Shown one piece after another: positions 25,021 through 33,800 of a DNA stretch of 64,000 nt. Source of the stretch: Gemmatimonadaceae bacterium (lineage in GTDB: Bacteria > Gemmatimonadota > Gemmatimonadetes > Gemmatimonadales > Gemmatimonadaceae); the NCBI GenBank assembly GCA_020846935.1, contig JADLCY010000007.1:1-64000 (forward strand), written 5' to 3'. Under the pieces are notes generated by a model. It saw nothing but the letters and a program-made list of their open reading frames with translations, was not told where the DNA came from and searched no databases. Every line of letters begins with the position of its first letter. The stretch's first letter is position 1. The position numbers and the translations under genes are program-made.

Positions 25021-25776
25021 CTATCCGCGCCGTCGCTCGCCCTGCAGCTCACGCGCGAGCGCGCGTCGCGCGTCGTCGATGATCGCCCGCGTGCGCTCTC
25101 GCAGCGTGGCGACGTCGTCGACGGTGAGTCCGGTCGTGTCGATCGGGTCGAGCACGCGCACGCGGGCGCGCGCGCGCTGGAAGCGGAACGTGCCCTTGGC
25201 CATGGCGGTGCGCGTGCCGGCCACCACGATCGGGAGGATCGGAACGCCCGCCTCGAGCGCGAGACGGAACGCGCCATCCTTGAAGGGCAGGAGGTCAGCG
25301 CCGCGCGACCGCGTTCCCTCGGGGAAGATCATCACGCTCACGCGCTTCCGGAGGCGGTCGCGCGCGGCCTCCATGGCCTTCACCGTGCTTGTTCGCTCGC
25401 CACGGGTGATGGAGATGTCACCGGCCATGTGCATCATCCACCCGAAGAAGGGGATGCGGAACATGGTCTCCTTGGAGATCCATTTCATCTCCCACGGCAG
25501 GTGGGAGATGAGGAAGATGTCGGCGTAGGACTCGTGGTTCGACACCGCCACATAGGGGCGGCGAGGGTCGCGGATGAATGTTCCCGCCGTGTCGAAGCGC
25601 CAGAGCGGATTGAGCTTGACCGAGGTGACGCCGAGCAGCCGAAAGAGGCGCCCGGTGAGATAGCGTCCGCGGTCGAAGGGCGTGGTGACGCAGTAGACGG
25701 CAAACACCACCGGTGTCCCGAGCAGCACCAGGGTCACCGTGGAGATCCATGCCCAGGCGTTGAGCAGCGTACTCAT
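25021..25776 (-). CDS. plsC: 1-acyl-sn-glycerol-3-phosphate acyltransferase
   Basis: A 251-residue membrane-associated acyltransferase. An N-terminal hydrophobic helix (WAWISTVTLVLLGTPVVFAV) precedes the PlsC motif blocks: NHESYADIF (HX4D catalytic block I), GDISITRGER, IFPEGTRSRG (block III) and PILPIVVAGT (block IV). It makes phosphatidic acid from lysophosphatidate in the inner membrane. It lies 30 bases after the GMC small-subunit gene in the same direction, so it may be cotranscribed with that unrelated pair. Confidence 0.92.
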   Translation of the reverse strand: MSTLLNAWAWISTVTLVLLGTPVVFAVYCVTTPFDRGRYLTGRLFRLLGVTSVKLNPLWRFDTAGTFIRDPRRPYVAVSNHESYADIFLISHLPWEMKWISKETMFRIPFFGWMMHMAGDISITRGERTSTVKAMEAARDRLRKRVSVMIFPEGTRSRGADLLPFKDGAFRLALEAGVPILPIVVAGTRTAMAKGTFRFQRARARVRVLDPIDTTGLTVDDVATLRERTRAIIDDARRALARELQGERRRG

Positions 25777-25806
25777 GGCGCCGCGAAACCTAGCGCCTCT
25801 GGCGCC

Positions 25807-26424
25807 CTATGCGTGAGAGGCCCAGATCGTCTCACCGGCCGTGTACGGGACGCAGGGGTCGAACCGCCCCGGCGACTCGCGATAGCGCATCGCCTGCGTG
25901 ACGCCGATCTCCGAGGTGAAGTAGCCGACCAGCGTCAGCTCCTTCATCATGCGGAAGAAGTGATTCGGATCGCTGCCCTTCTTTGCGTCCTGATAGGCCT
26001 TCTGCTCGCGATCCAGCGTCTCGAGCAACGCGAGCCGCTGCGCCGGCGTCGCGGCGAGGAAGTCCGCGCCGTGCGCCTTGCGTGCGGCGTCTTCCAGCTG
26101 CGTCATGCCGGCGCGGAAGATCTGCTGGTCCTTCGGGTCGTAGGTATCGGTCACCATCACGGCCATGAAGTGGCCGACGGCCGCTGCCTTCGCTCCCGGC
26201 GTAGCCGTGGTCGGGACGATGGTGTCTGCCACCTCATCGAGCCAGGCGATATCGGCCGATGTGAAGGTTCCATAGCCGGCTGCGCTGGTGGCGGTGCGTT
26301 CGCGGTTGCACGCCGCGATCAGGGTGGTCCCGCCGATGAGCGTCGCGCCCCCGAGGAGCGCCGTCACGCGTCGGATGGCCTCGCGCCGGCCGATCGTGCG
26401 ATCCTGTTCGGTCTGGTGTGACAT
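25807..26424 (-). CDS. Gluconate 2-dehydrogenase subunit 3 family protein (small subunit of GMC dehydrogenase)
   Basis: A 205-residue protein with a Tat-like N-terminus (GRREAIRRVTALLGGATLIG) ending in a lipobox-like LIAAC. The mature part (ADIAWLDEVADTIVPTTATP, GAKAAAVGHFMAVMV, HFFRMMKELTLVGYFTSE, MRYRESPGRFDPCVPY) matches the gluconate 2-dehydrogenase subunit 3 family. Such small subunits pair with FAD-containing GMC subunits and often carry the only Tat signal, so the large subunit is exported as a hitchhiker. It follows the GMC gene by 26 bases, in agreement. Confidence 0.88.
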   Translation of the reverse strand: MSHQTEQDRTIGRREAIRRVTALLGGATLIGGTTLIAACNRERTATSAAGYGTFTSADIAWLDEVADTIVPTTATPGAKAAAVGHFMAVMVTDTYDPKDQQIFRAGMTQLEDAARKAHGADFLAATPAQRLALLETLDREQKAYQDAKKGSDPNHFFRMMKELTLVGYFTSEIGVTQAMRYRESPGRFDPCVPYTAGETIWASHA

Positions 26425-26450
26425 GGGTGAAAGCGAAGGAGTGGGCGCCG

Positions 26451-28130
26451 CTACAGGTTGCGCTTGTTCAACTCGTTCACCGCGTGGTCCGCGGCGCGTG
26501 CCGTGAGAGCCATGTAGGTCAGGGACGGATTCTGGCATCCGGCCGACGCCATGCAGGAGCCGTCCGTGACGAAGACGTTCATGGCGTCCCAGACCTGGTT
26601 CCAGCGATTCAGCACCGACGACCTGGCATCGCGGCCCATCCGGGCGGTGCCCATCTCGTGGATGCCCATGCCGGGGAAGTACCCGGAGTCGAACGTCTTC
26701 ACGTCCTTCACGCCGACCTCGGTCAGCATCTCCGCCATGTCGTTGATCATGTCCACCCGCATCAGGCGCTCGTTCTCGCCCGTGGCGCAGTCGATGCTCA
26801 ACACCGGCAGTCCCCATTTGTCCTTCTTCGTCGCATCGAGCGTGACGCGGTTTGCGTGGTTGGGCAGCATCTCACCGAACGCGGTGGCGCCGATGCCCCA
26901 TCCGCCCGGCGTCGCCATCATATCCTTGAACGCCGCGCCCACGCCGAGTTCGCGCACCGCGCGCGACCAATCGGATCGGCTCGCGCTCCCCTGATAGCCG
27001 AAGCCGCGCAGGTACCCGCGCCGGTCGCCGGCAAGATTCCGGTAGCGCGGGATGTAGAAGCCCGTGGGTCGTCGCCCAAAGTAGTACTTGTCCTCGAGGC
27101 CCTCGATCTTTCCGTTCGCGCCACACCGGAAATGGTGATCCATCAGGTTGTGACCTAACTGGCCGGAGCTACTGCCGAGTCCTCCCGGCCACACGTCCGT
27201 TGCCGAACGCATGAGGAGCCAGGTGCTGTTCAGCGTCGACGCACAGAGGAAGATCACCCGGGCTTTGTAGTCCGTCGTCTGGTTGGAGACGGCATCCAGC
27301 ACGCGCACGCCCGACGCACGCTTCAGGTCCTTGTCGTAGAGAACCTCGGTCACGATCGCCCACGGCTTGAGCGTGAGTCGCCCGGTGGCCATCGCCGCGG
27401 GCAGGGTCGAGGACTGCGTGCTGAAGTACGCGCCGTAGGGACAACCGAGCCAGCACGCATTGCGGTGCTGACACGGACTGCGGCCCGGCAGCGGCGCGGT
27501 GAGATTGGCCGTGCGCCCGGGAATGATGCGACGGCGGCCGCCGAACTTCTGCCTGAGCTTGCCCGCGATGAGTTCCTCGCCGCAGTTGAGCGGCATCGCT
27601 GGCTGGAACTTTCCATCGGGCAACTGGGGCAGCCCTTCGACCGATCCGGAGATCCCGGCATGCTGCTCGACGAGATCGTACCACGGCGCCAGTTCGGCGT
27701 AGCGAACGGGCCAATCTCCGCCGACGCCGTCCCTCGCGTTGGCGGAGAGATCCATTTCGCTCAACCGATAACTCTGGCGTCCCCACATGAGCGAGCGACC
27801 GCCGACCTGATACCCGCGGTACCAGTCGAAGCGCCTGACTTCGGTGTAGGGCGACTCGGTGTCCTTCACCCAGAAGTCGAGGTTCTTCTCGTTCAGGGGG
27901 TAGTCTCGCTTGAGCACGGGGTATTCGGCTTCCATCGCTTTGGTCCGCCCGCCGCGATGGGGATACTCCCACACGCCCTTGGTCGCGTTGACGTAGTCCT
28001 TGATATGCTCGACGTTGCGTCCACGCTCGAGCAGCAGGACCCGCAGTCCCTTTTCGGTCAGCTCCTTGGCGGCCCAGCCGCCCGAGATGCCGGAGCCCAC
28101 GACGATTGCATCGAACTCGACCGATTGCAC
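26451..28130 (-). CDS. GMC family FAD-dependent oxidoreductase, large subunit
   Basis: 559 residues from a GTG preceded by GGAGG at 5-base spacing, which decides the start; the open frame extends about 110 codons further without family similarity. The N-terminal dinucleotide-binding VVGSGISGGWAAKELTEKG and ERGRNVEHIKDY, then GGRSLMWGRQSYRLSEMD and the C-terminal GSCMASAGCQNPSLTYMALT identify a glucose-methanol-choline oxidoreductase. Members oxidise sugar or alcohol groups; paired with the subunit-3 protein, it is probably a periplasmic sugar dehydrogenase feeding the respiratory chain. It has no signal of its own, consistent with export together with the Tat partner. No cytochrome c gene is adjacent. 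Confidence 0.92.
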   Translation of the reverse strand: MQSVEFDAIVVGSGISGGWAAKELTEKGLRVLLLERGRNVEHIKDYVNATKGVWEYPHRGGRTKAMEAEYPVLKRDYPLNEKNLDFWVKDTESPYTEVRRFDWYRGYQVGGRSLMWGRQSYRLSEMDLSANARDGVGGDWPVRYAELAPWYDLVEQHAGISGSVEGLPQLPDGKFQPAMPLNCGEELIAGKLRQKFGGRRRIIPGRTANLTAPLPGRSPCQHRNACWLGCPYGAYFSTQSSTLPAAMATGRLTLKPWAIVTEVLYDKDLKRASGVRVLDAVSNQTTDYKARVIFLCASTLNSTWLLMRSATDVWPGGLGSSSGQLGHNLMDHHFRCGANGKIEGLEDKYYFGRRPTGFYIPRYRNLAGDRRGYLRGFGYQGSASRSDWSRAVRELGVGAAFKDMMATPGGWGIGATAFGEMLPNHANRVTLDATKKDKWGLPVLSIDCATGENERLMRVDMINDMAEMLTEVGVKDVKTFDSGYFPGMGIHEMGTARMGRDARSSVLNRWNQVWDAMNVFVTDGSCMASAGCQNPSLTYMALTARAADHAVNELNKRNL

Positions 28131-28562
28131 AGCGTCCTCCCGTGCCAGGGTGTCGCCTAACGAACGCCGGAGCCGGCGCATGCGTGACCTCGGTGCAGGC
28201 CGTGCCCCTGCCGCGCAATATGTCCGGCGGCCTCGCCGAGCGCGATACGCGGCTGCGGCGCGCCGACGAGGGCCGCCCGTCAGCGGCCGGCGCGCGCCGT
28301 GGTGTTCAGGACGCCCTCGCCGCGAGCGACTCGCACAGCATCCGGGTGCGCCGATTGCGGCGCAGGCAGGCTCTGTGCGGGCGGGAAGAGCACCCAGGCG
28401 GTGGCTCGGCGTTCCCCGGCTGGCGCGGTTCATCCGGTCGTACGCCGTGATGACCTTCACCTCGTCGTCAGGTCATCGCGCGGGCGTGCTGCCGAAGCTC
28501 TCGTAGAAGGGCTGGAGGTTCGGGTTCTCCCCCGACCGGCCCCGAGCGTTAGCTTAGCGGAC
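28131..28562. other. Divergent intergenic region between GMC oxidoreductase and response regulator genes
   Basis: 432 bases with no supported gene. Open frames exist on both strands, as expected at this GC, but their translations are Arg/Ala-rich and lack recognisable motifs. It must contain the promoters for both directions. The GGAGG ribosome site of the GMC gene is at its left edge, and one copy of the octamer GCCTAACG lies at 28155-28162. I see no convincing -35/-10 pair. Confidence 0.6.
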
Positions 28563-29279
28563 ATGCGGATCCTCATCGCCGAAGATGACAAGCCGTTGCG
28601 GGCCGCAATCGCGCGAGGGCTTCACGAAGCGGGATACCACGTGGAACAGGCCAGCACCGGCGCCGAAGCCCTCGCGATGGCCTCAGCGACGGCCTTCGAT
28701 GCGATCGTCCTCGACGTTCTTCTGCCGGAACCCAGCGGGATCGTTGTGTGCACGACGATCCGCGAGACGGGCCACCGCACCCCGATCCTCATGCTCACCG
28801 CGCTCGATGCGGTGGAGCACCGGATCGCGGGCCTCGACGCCGGCGCGGACGACTACCTCACCAAGCCGTTCGACTTTGGCGAACTCCTCGCTCGGCTCCG
28901 CGCCCTCATCCGCAGGCACCACGAGCTGCCGGCTCCGCTGCTGGTCGTCGGTGACCTGGCCATCGACGCCCAGAGACATCGCGTGCGCCGCGGCGAGCGG
29001 GAGGTCGAGCTCACCGGCAAGGAGTACGACCTGCTGCTCCACCTGGCGCGCAATGCCGGCCGCGTCGTGACACGCGCCGAGCTGATGTCCAGCGTCTGGG
29101 ACGACTCCCGGACCACGTACTCCAACATCATCGACGTGTACGCGAGCCGGCTCCGCCGCAAGATCGATGATGGGGAAGCCGTCCCGTTGTTCACGACCGT
29201 GCGTGGCGCCGGGTTCATGCTGGTTGCGCCGGACGAAAGCGCGGTGCGCCGCAAGGGCGCCGGTCGCCGCGTCCCCTGA
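28563..29279 (+). CDS. OmpR/PhoB-family response regulator
   Basis: A 238-residue regulator. The receiver domain (1-120) has the acidic pair EDD (7-9), phospho-acceptor Asp51 in VLDVLLPEPSG, Thr79 in LMLTA and Lys101 in LTKPFDFGEL. The winged-helix DNA-binding domain (about 130-225) has VELTGKEYDLLLHLARNAG, VTRAELMSSVWDD, NIIDVYASRLRRKID and TVRGAGFML. It is followed after 5 bases by its sensor kinase. The order and sequence type resemble CusR/QseB-like systems for envelope or metal stress, but no target can be named. Confidence 0.95.
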   Translation: MRILIAEDDKPLRAAIARGLHEAGYHVEQASTGAEALAMASATAFDAIVLDVLLPEPSGIVVCTTIRETGHRTPILMLTALDAVEHRIAGLDAGADDYLTKPFDFGELLARLRALIRRHHELPAPLLVVGDLAIDAQRHRVRRGEREVELTGKEYDLLLHLARNAGRVVTRAELMSSVWDDSRTTYSNIIDVYASRLRRKIDDGEAVPLFTTVRGAGFMLVAPDESAVRRKGAGRRVP

Positions 29280-29284
29280 GTCGC

Positions 29285-30721
29285 ATGCGTGGGTGGCCCT
29301 CCTCCCTGCGGGCGCGACTCACGCTCTGGTACACGCTGTGGCTCGCGCTCCCGCTCGTCGGCTTCGCGGTGCTCGGGTACGTCGTGTTCTCGCGTACGCT
29401 GATCGAGCGGACCGACCGTTTCATCGACGAAGCCCTCACCGCCTTCTCCCGCGAAGTGGTCGCCGAGCGCCGAGTCCTCCTGAGCGTGGGCAACGCCTTC
29501 AGGTCGGCGGTCACCGAGGTGCGCTTCCGCGACCTTCGCATCGTCGTCCGCGACTCCATGGGGCGCCTCGTCGCCGAGAGCGGAGAGGGAAGCCATCCGC
29601 CGCCGCCCGCGGAACGTGACTGGCTGCTGATCGCGCTCGCGCGCCGACCCGCGCTGGACAGCGCGTCGTTTGACGTCGAGGGCCGTGCGTCGGCGCATCG
29701 AGTCGTGGCCAGGCCGCTCACGATGGATCGCGATCGCTACGCCCTCGCCGGCGCGTTTCCGCTCAACGACGTCGAAGCAGTGCTCGCCCGCATCCGACGC
29801 CTGTTCTTCGTCGCCGTGCCGCTGCTTCTCGCAGTGGCGGCGACGGCCGGCTCGGCGCTTGCGCGGCGCGGGCTTGCCCCGGTCGCCAGCATGGCCGAGC
29901 GCGCCGCCGAGATCAGCGCGTCCACACTGCACGAACGGCTGCCGGTGGTTGGGGGCGACGAACTGGTGCGCCTCGCGCGCGTCGTGAACGACCTGCTCGA
30001 TCGGCTGGAAGCGGCCTTCACGCAGCAGCGACGGTTCATGGCCGATGCGTCACACGAACTGCGCACTCCCACGGCGATTCTGCGCGCCGAGGCCGAGGTG
30101 ACGCTCTCGCGGCCACAGCGCACGGAGGCGGAGTACCGCGAATCGGTGCAGGTGATGCAGGAGGCCGCGCACCGTCTCAACCGCATCGTCGACGACCTGT
30201 TCCTCATCGGTCGCGCCGATGCCGGGCACCTGATCGTGCATCGCGACGCGTTGTATCTGGAGGAACTGGTGCACGGCGCCGCCCGGGCCATCCGCCACGT
30301 CGGCGAGCAGCGTGGCGTGCGCGTCGAAGTGCGTGAACTGGCGGCTGCACCGATCGTTGGCGATGCGTCGCTCCTCGACCGGCTGCTGCTGAACCTGCTC
30401 GACAACGCGATCAAGTACGCGCCCTCGGGTACAGCGGTCGAGCTCGCGATGTCGGTGCACGGCGATCACTGCTCGGTGGCGGTGATCGACGCGGGTCCGG
30501 GCATTCCGGCCGAGCTGCAGGCGCGTGTGTTCGAACGGTTCTTTCGCGTCGACACGGCGCGGGCACGCGCGAGCGGGAGCACCACGAGCGGCGCCGGCCT
30601 GGGGCTCGCCATCGCGCAGCGCATCGCCGAGTTGCACGGAGGGACGCTGGAGATCGCCGAGTCGCGTCCCGGGCGCACGGAGTTCCGGCTCACGCTGCCG
30701 CTCGCAGCGGGCAACGCCTAA
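29285..30721 (+). CDS. Sensor histidine kinase
   Basis: A 478-residue inner-membrane kinase: TM1 (about 13-35), a periplasmic region of about 130 residues, TM2 (about 173-193) and a HAMP linker (GLAPVASMAERAAEISASTL). The dimerisation domain has His257 in DASHELRTPTAIL. The catalytic domain has N box LLLNLLDNAIKYAP, G1 DAGPGIP, F box FERFFRVD and G2 GAGLGLAIA. All residues needed for autophosphorylation are present. It forms a two-gene operon with the response regulator and overlaps the convergent SDR gene by 4 bases; both stop codons fall within one copy of GCCTAACG. Confidence 0.95.
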   Translation: MRGWPSSLRARLTLWYTLWLALPLVGFAVLGYVVFSRTLIERTDRFIDEALTAFSREVVAERRVLLSVGNAFRSAVTEVRFRDLRIVVRDSMGRLVAESGEGSHPPPPAERDWLLIALARRPALDSASFDVEGRASAHRVVARPLTMDRDRYALAGAFPLNDVEAVLARIRRLFFVAVPLLLAVAATAGSALARRGLAPVASMAERAAEISASTLHERLPVVGGDELVRLARVVNDLLDRLEAAFTQQRRFMADASHELRTPTAILRAEAEVTLSRPQRTEAEYRESVQVMQEAAHRLNRIVDDLFLIGRADAGHLIVHRDALYLEELVHGAARAIRHVGEQRGVRVEVRELAAAPIVGDASLLDRLLLNLLDNAIKYAPSGTAVELAMSVHGDHCSVAVIDAGPGIPAELQARVFERFFRVDTARARASGSTTSGAGLGLAIAQRIAELHGGTLEIAESRPGRTEFRLTLPLAAGNA

Positions 30722-31503
30722 CGACTTTCTTCGCGCGTACGCTGGTAGGATTGCGCCTGACGCCTGAGCAGCCGGCGCGGCAGGTGCCGGATCAACGCAA
30801 CGATGGCGCGCCAGCGGCGACCGGGAATCACCAGCGACGGACCTCCGGCGTCCATGGCCGCGAGCGAGGCCCGCACTACGTCGCCAGCATTCAGCCACAG
30901 CCACGCGGGAATGCGCTCCATGCGCATGGCTGCCCGATCGTGGAACTCGGTGCGGGTGAACCCGGGGCACAGCGCCTGCACGTGGACCCCGCTGCCAGCG
31001 ACCTCGAGGCTCAGGGACTCCATCAACACGCGTTGATAGGCCTTGGTCGCGCAGTAGTTCACGTTGTTGGCGCTTGTCGTGTAGCTGGCCACCGAGCTGA
31101 CCGTGATGATCGCGCCGTGACCGCGCGCCACCATGCCGGGGAGCACCGCCATGGTCAGCCGGTTCGTCGCGGTCACGTGGAGGTGCACCATCGCCCGCTG
31201 AGCCTCGGGCGCCGTCCGGGCGAGCGGACCCCTCGTGCCGAAGCCGGCGTTGTTCACGAGCACGTCGATCTGATGACCTGCGATGAGCGATTCGACGTGC
31301 TCGACCCCTTCGGCGGTGGCGAGGTCTGCCTGGAGGATCGTGACCGCGACGTGGTACGTCTCGCGCAACTGCGCGGCCACGGCGTCAAGTCGCGCCAGGT
31401 CGCGGGCCACGAGCGTGACCGCGCATCCGCGCGCCGCGAGCTGACGCGCGAACTCCAGGCCGATGCCGGACGTTGCACCGGTGATGAGGGCGGTGGCTGT
31501 CAT
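30718..31503 (-). CDS. Short-chain dehydrogenase/reductase
   Basis: A 261-residue Rossmann enzyme of the classical SDR type: TGATSGIGLEFA (cofactor loop), NNAGFGTRG, SSVASYTTSANNVNY (catalytic Ser) and YCATKAY (Tyr-xxx-Lys). The C-terminus LRRQAQSYQRTREES is polar. The set is close to DltE/YqjQ-like SDRs of unknown substrate (LCPGFTRTEFHDRA). No biosynthetic partners are adjacent, so the substrate cannot be stated. Confidence 0.93.
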   Translation of the reverse strand: MTATALITGATSGIGLEFARQLAARGCAVTLVARDLARLDAVAAQLRETYHVAVTILQADLATAEGVEHVESLIAGHQIDVLVNNAGFGTRGPLARTAPEAQRAMVHLHVTATNRLTMAVLPGMVARGHGAIITVSSVASYTTSANNVNYCATKAYQRVLMESLSLEVAGSGVHVQALCPGFTRTEFHDRAAMRMERIPAWLWLNAGDVVRASLAAMDAGGPSLVIPGRRWRAIVALIRHLPRRLLRRQAQSYQRTREESR

Positions 31504-31537
31504 CGGGCGGCGACCGCTTGCGATCCTTTCTGTTCGT

Positions 31538-33547
31538 CTATGGCGTGACTTTCGGCTTCGGCTCCAGCTTCGCCGCCCACAGCCCGCTGTTGAAGTCCGT
31601 GAACAGCACGCGACCCTTCCACGGCATCGCGTTCATCACGAACGGCGCATTGGCGGTGTACCCCTTGGGATCGAACGGCTTGAACACGGCAATCTCGCGG
31701 CGCTGCTCGGCGAGGTTCCCCAGCAGTTCGCCCGACACGTCCACGACGCGAACGCCGCCGTCGTAGTACGCCTGGTAGAGCACGTCGTCCTCGACGATGA
31801 TGTCGTGCGAGCCGTAGTCCTCCAGGTGGTAGCGTCCCACCTTCTGCATGTTCATCGGATCGGTCGCGTCGACGATGTGCACGTAGCCGCCCGAGGTCTG
31901 CGCAATGCCGCCCTTTTCGGTCATGTTGTTGATGTAGTTCGTGCCTTCCCAGACGCGGCCCTGTCGGCTCATCTCCTCGTCGCCCAGGAACAGGTACGTC
32001 TTGCCCGTGCTCTTCTGGAAATACGGATAGATCTCGTGCCCCGAGTTGATCGGGAACACGTTGATCAGCTTCGGCTTCTGCGGCGTGCCACCCCACTTGC
32101 CGTTGCCGACGTCCACGATCACTGCGCCCGCGCCACCCTGGGCAGAGTAGGCAATGCCGTTGTTGACCCAGAGGTCGTGGATGTAGGCTCCGGGGTGCTG
32201 GTATTCGCCGGTGTACTTCGGGTTGTAGATGTCCTTTACGTCGATGATGACGTACTTCTGCCCGCCGGAGATCGCGTACAGGTAGTCGTTGGTCGCGAAG
32301 GCGTTGTGGACGCCGCCGGTGAGGCTCTGGTCGAACGTCGAGGCCACCTTGGGATGCGCCGGATTCGCGAGGTCGAGGATGACAACGCCGTTCACGCGGT
32401 TGGAGGCGCCCTCGCGCGTCAGCACGCCGTAGCGTCCGTCGGGCGACACGGTCACGTCGTTGATGGTCCGGGCATCCACCTTGATGGAGTCCGTCTTCAC
32501 GATGGCGTCCATGTTCGTGATGTCGAACACGAGCGCGTAGCCGTCACCACCCCAAGTCCCGACGAGCACGTAGTCGCGGCCGTCCTTGCCCGTCCACGGC
32601 CACAGGTCCGAGGTATGCGTCGTGTGCACGGTGCCGCGCCCTGACACGGTGATGCGCCGTCGCACGTCACGCGGCTTCACGTCGATCACGCGCTGCGCGA
32701 ACACGTTCCCCGACTGGGCGATGAGCGTGTACTGCCCGGGCGCGTTGGCCGCGAAGACCGGCTTGCCGAGCACGTGGTCGATGATTCCCTGGCCACCCGG
32801 GGCCGCCGTCGTGTCGTCCGGGACGTAGCGATAGCTCCACGCGATCTTCGCGTCGGCCACCGCCTGGCCGTTGGCGCGCTTCGCCGTTGCCGCCAGGTGC
32901 ACCACGTCGCCGGTGTTGACCGTGCGCTCGGCGATTCCGAGTTCGAGCGAGGCCACGGGATTTGCCGTCACCGTGTAGGCCTTACGTGCCGTGACCCCTT
33001 CGGCTTCGGCGCTGATCGTGACCGGGCCGGGCCGCAACGCGAGCACGTTCCCGAATCGATCGACCGTGGCGACCTGCTCGTTGGAACTGCGCCATGTCGC
33101 GGTGAGCGTCGGGCGCGGCGAACCGTCGGCGTGTGTGCCCTTGAGCGCGTGGGCGAGCGTGGTGCCCACGTAGAGCCGCGAGGATTCACCGTCGATGGTG
33201 AGCGCGGTCAGGTCGGGCCACGTCACGAGGACCGGGATCTCGATATTCACGGGCGTGCCGCTCCCGCCAACGGCTGCGGCAAACGCCGTCCACGAGCCGG
33301 CCTGTTTGGCCGTGAGCATGCCGTTGGACCAGCTCACGGAGAGCCGAGGACCGCCGACGAACAGTTGCGCGTTGGGGATCGGGTTGCCCTGGGCATCGTA
33401 GGCGGTGATCCGGAGCGGCACCGACTGACCGGCCTTCATTGTGATCCGCGCCGGTTCGGCGACGACCTTGGCGACGGCGGGGGGCGTCGCCTGTTGAGCG
33501 GCAAGCGCCACTGGGAGCGTCAGCAACAACGCGGAGGCGAGTCTCAT
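31538..33547 (-). CDS. Secreted Ig-like plus LVIVD-repeat beta-propeller protein
   Basis: A 669-residue protein with a signal peptide (MRLASALLLTLPVALAAQ). The first about 300 residues hold Ig-like/BIG2-type segments (ITMKAGQSVPLRITAYDAQG; ATWRSSNEQVATVDRFGNVL). The rest is a propeller with LVIVD repeats: VVILDLANPAHPKVAS, YVIIDVKDIYNPKYTGEY, YVHIVDATDPMNMQKVGRY and GVRVVDVSGELLGNLAEQ. LVIVD proteins are extracytoplasmic and of unknown function. An upstream start at 33646 would place 33 extra residues before the signal peptide. It diverges from etfB across a 253-base gap containing a CRP-like palindrome. Confidence 0.82.
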   Translation of the reverse strand: MRLASALLLTLPVALAAQQATPPAVAKVVAEPARITMKAGQSVPLRITAYDAQGNPIPNAQLFVGGPRLSVSWSNGMLTAKQAGSWTAFAAAVGGSGTPVNIEIPVLVTWPDLTALTIDGESSRLYVGTTLAHALKGTHADGSPRPTLTATWRSSNEQVATVDRFGNVLALRPGPVTISAEAEGVTARKAYTVTANPVASLELGIAERTVNTGDVVHLAATAKRANGQAVADAKIAWSYRYVPDDTTAAPGGQGIIDHVLGKPVFAANAPGQYTLIAQSGNVFAQRVIDVKPRDVRRRITVSGRGTVHTTHTSDLWPWTGKDGRDYVLVGTWGGDGYALVFDITNMDAIVKTDSIKVDARTINDVTVSPDGRYGVLTREGASNRVNGVVILDLANPAHPKVASTFDQSLTGGVHNAFATNDYLYAISGGQKYVIIDVKDIYNPKYTGEYQHPGAYIHDLWVNNGIAYSAQGGAGAVIVDVGNGKWGGTPQKPKLINVFPINSGHEIYPYFQKSTGKTYLFLGDEEMSRQGRVWEGTNYINNMTEKGGIAQTSGGYVHIVDATDPMNMQKVGRYHLEDYGSHDIIVEDDVLYQAYYDGGVRVVDVSGELLGNLAEQRREIAVFKPFDPKGYTANAPFVMNAMPWKGRVLFTDFNSGLWAAKLEPKPKVTP

Positions 33548-33771
33548 GGGTCGTGAGGAGGGCAGGGTCGGGAGAGGCGTGCGGGGCGCGTAAGAGGCTA
33601 AGCAATGGCGCGCGGGGCGGAAATACCCTCGCGCAGGGGTTGGCACCGTTCACCGCTCTTCCTTCCTTCCCCCGTCCGCGTGCGCTGACGATCGGTGCGT
33701 CACGAGGCGCGGCTTCGAGGGCGCCGAACCGCAGGCCCTCTTACCGTTTCGGGTCGTGCGCTATGTTTCCT

Positions 33772-33787
33772 TGTGAATTCTTTCACA
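33772..33787 (+). promoter_or_regulatory. CRP/FNR-like palindrome upstream of etfB
   Basis: TGTGA-N6-TCACA, a perfect match to the CRP half-sites, ends 13 bases before the etfB GTG. A possible -10 (TATGTT, 33762-33767) lies just upstream, which would place the site at or downstream of the start point, a repressor-like location. Which CRP/FNR-family protein would bind is unknown; none is encoded in this window. Confidence 0.55.
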
Positions 33788-33800
33788 TAGGGAGTCGGCG

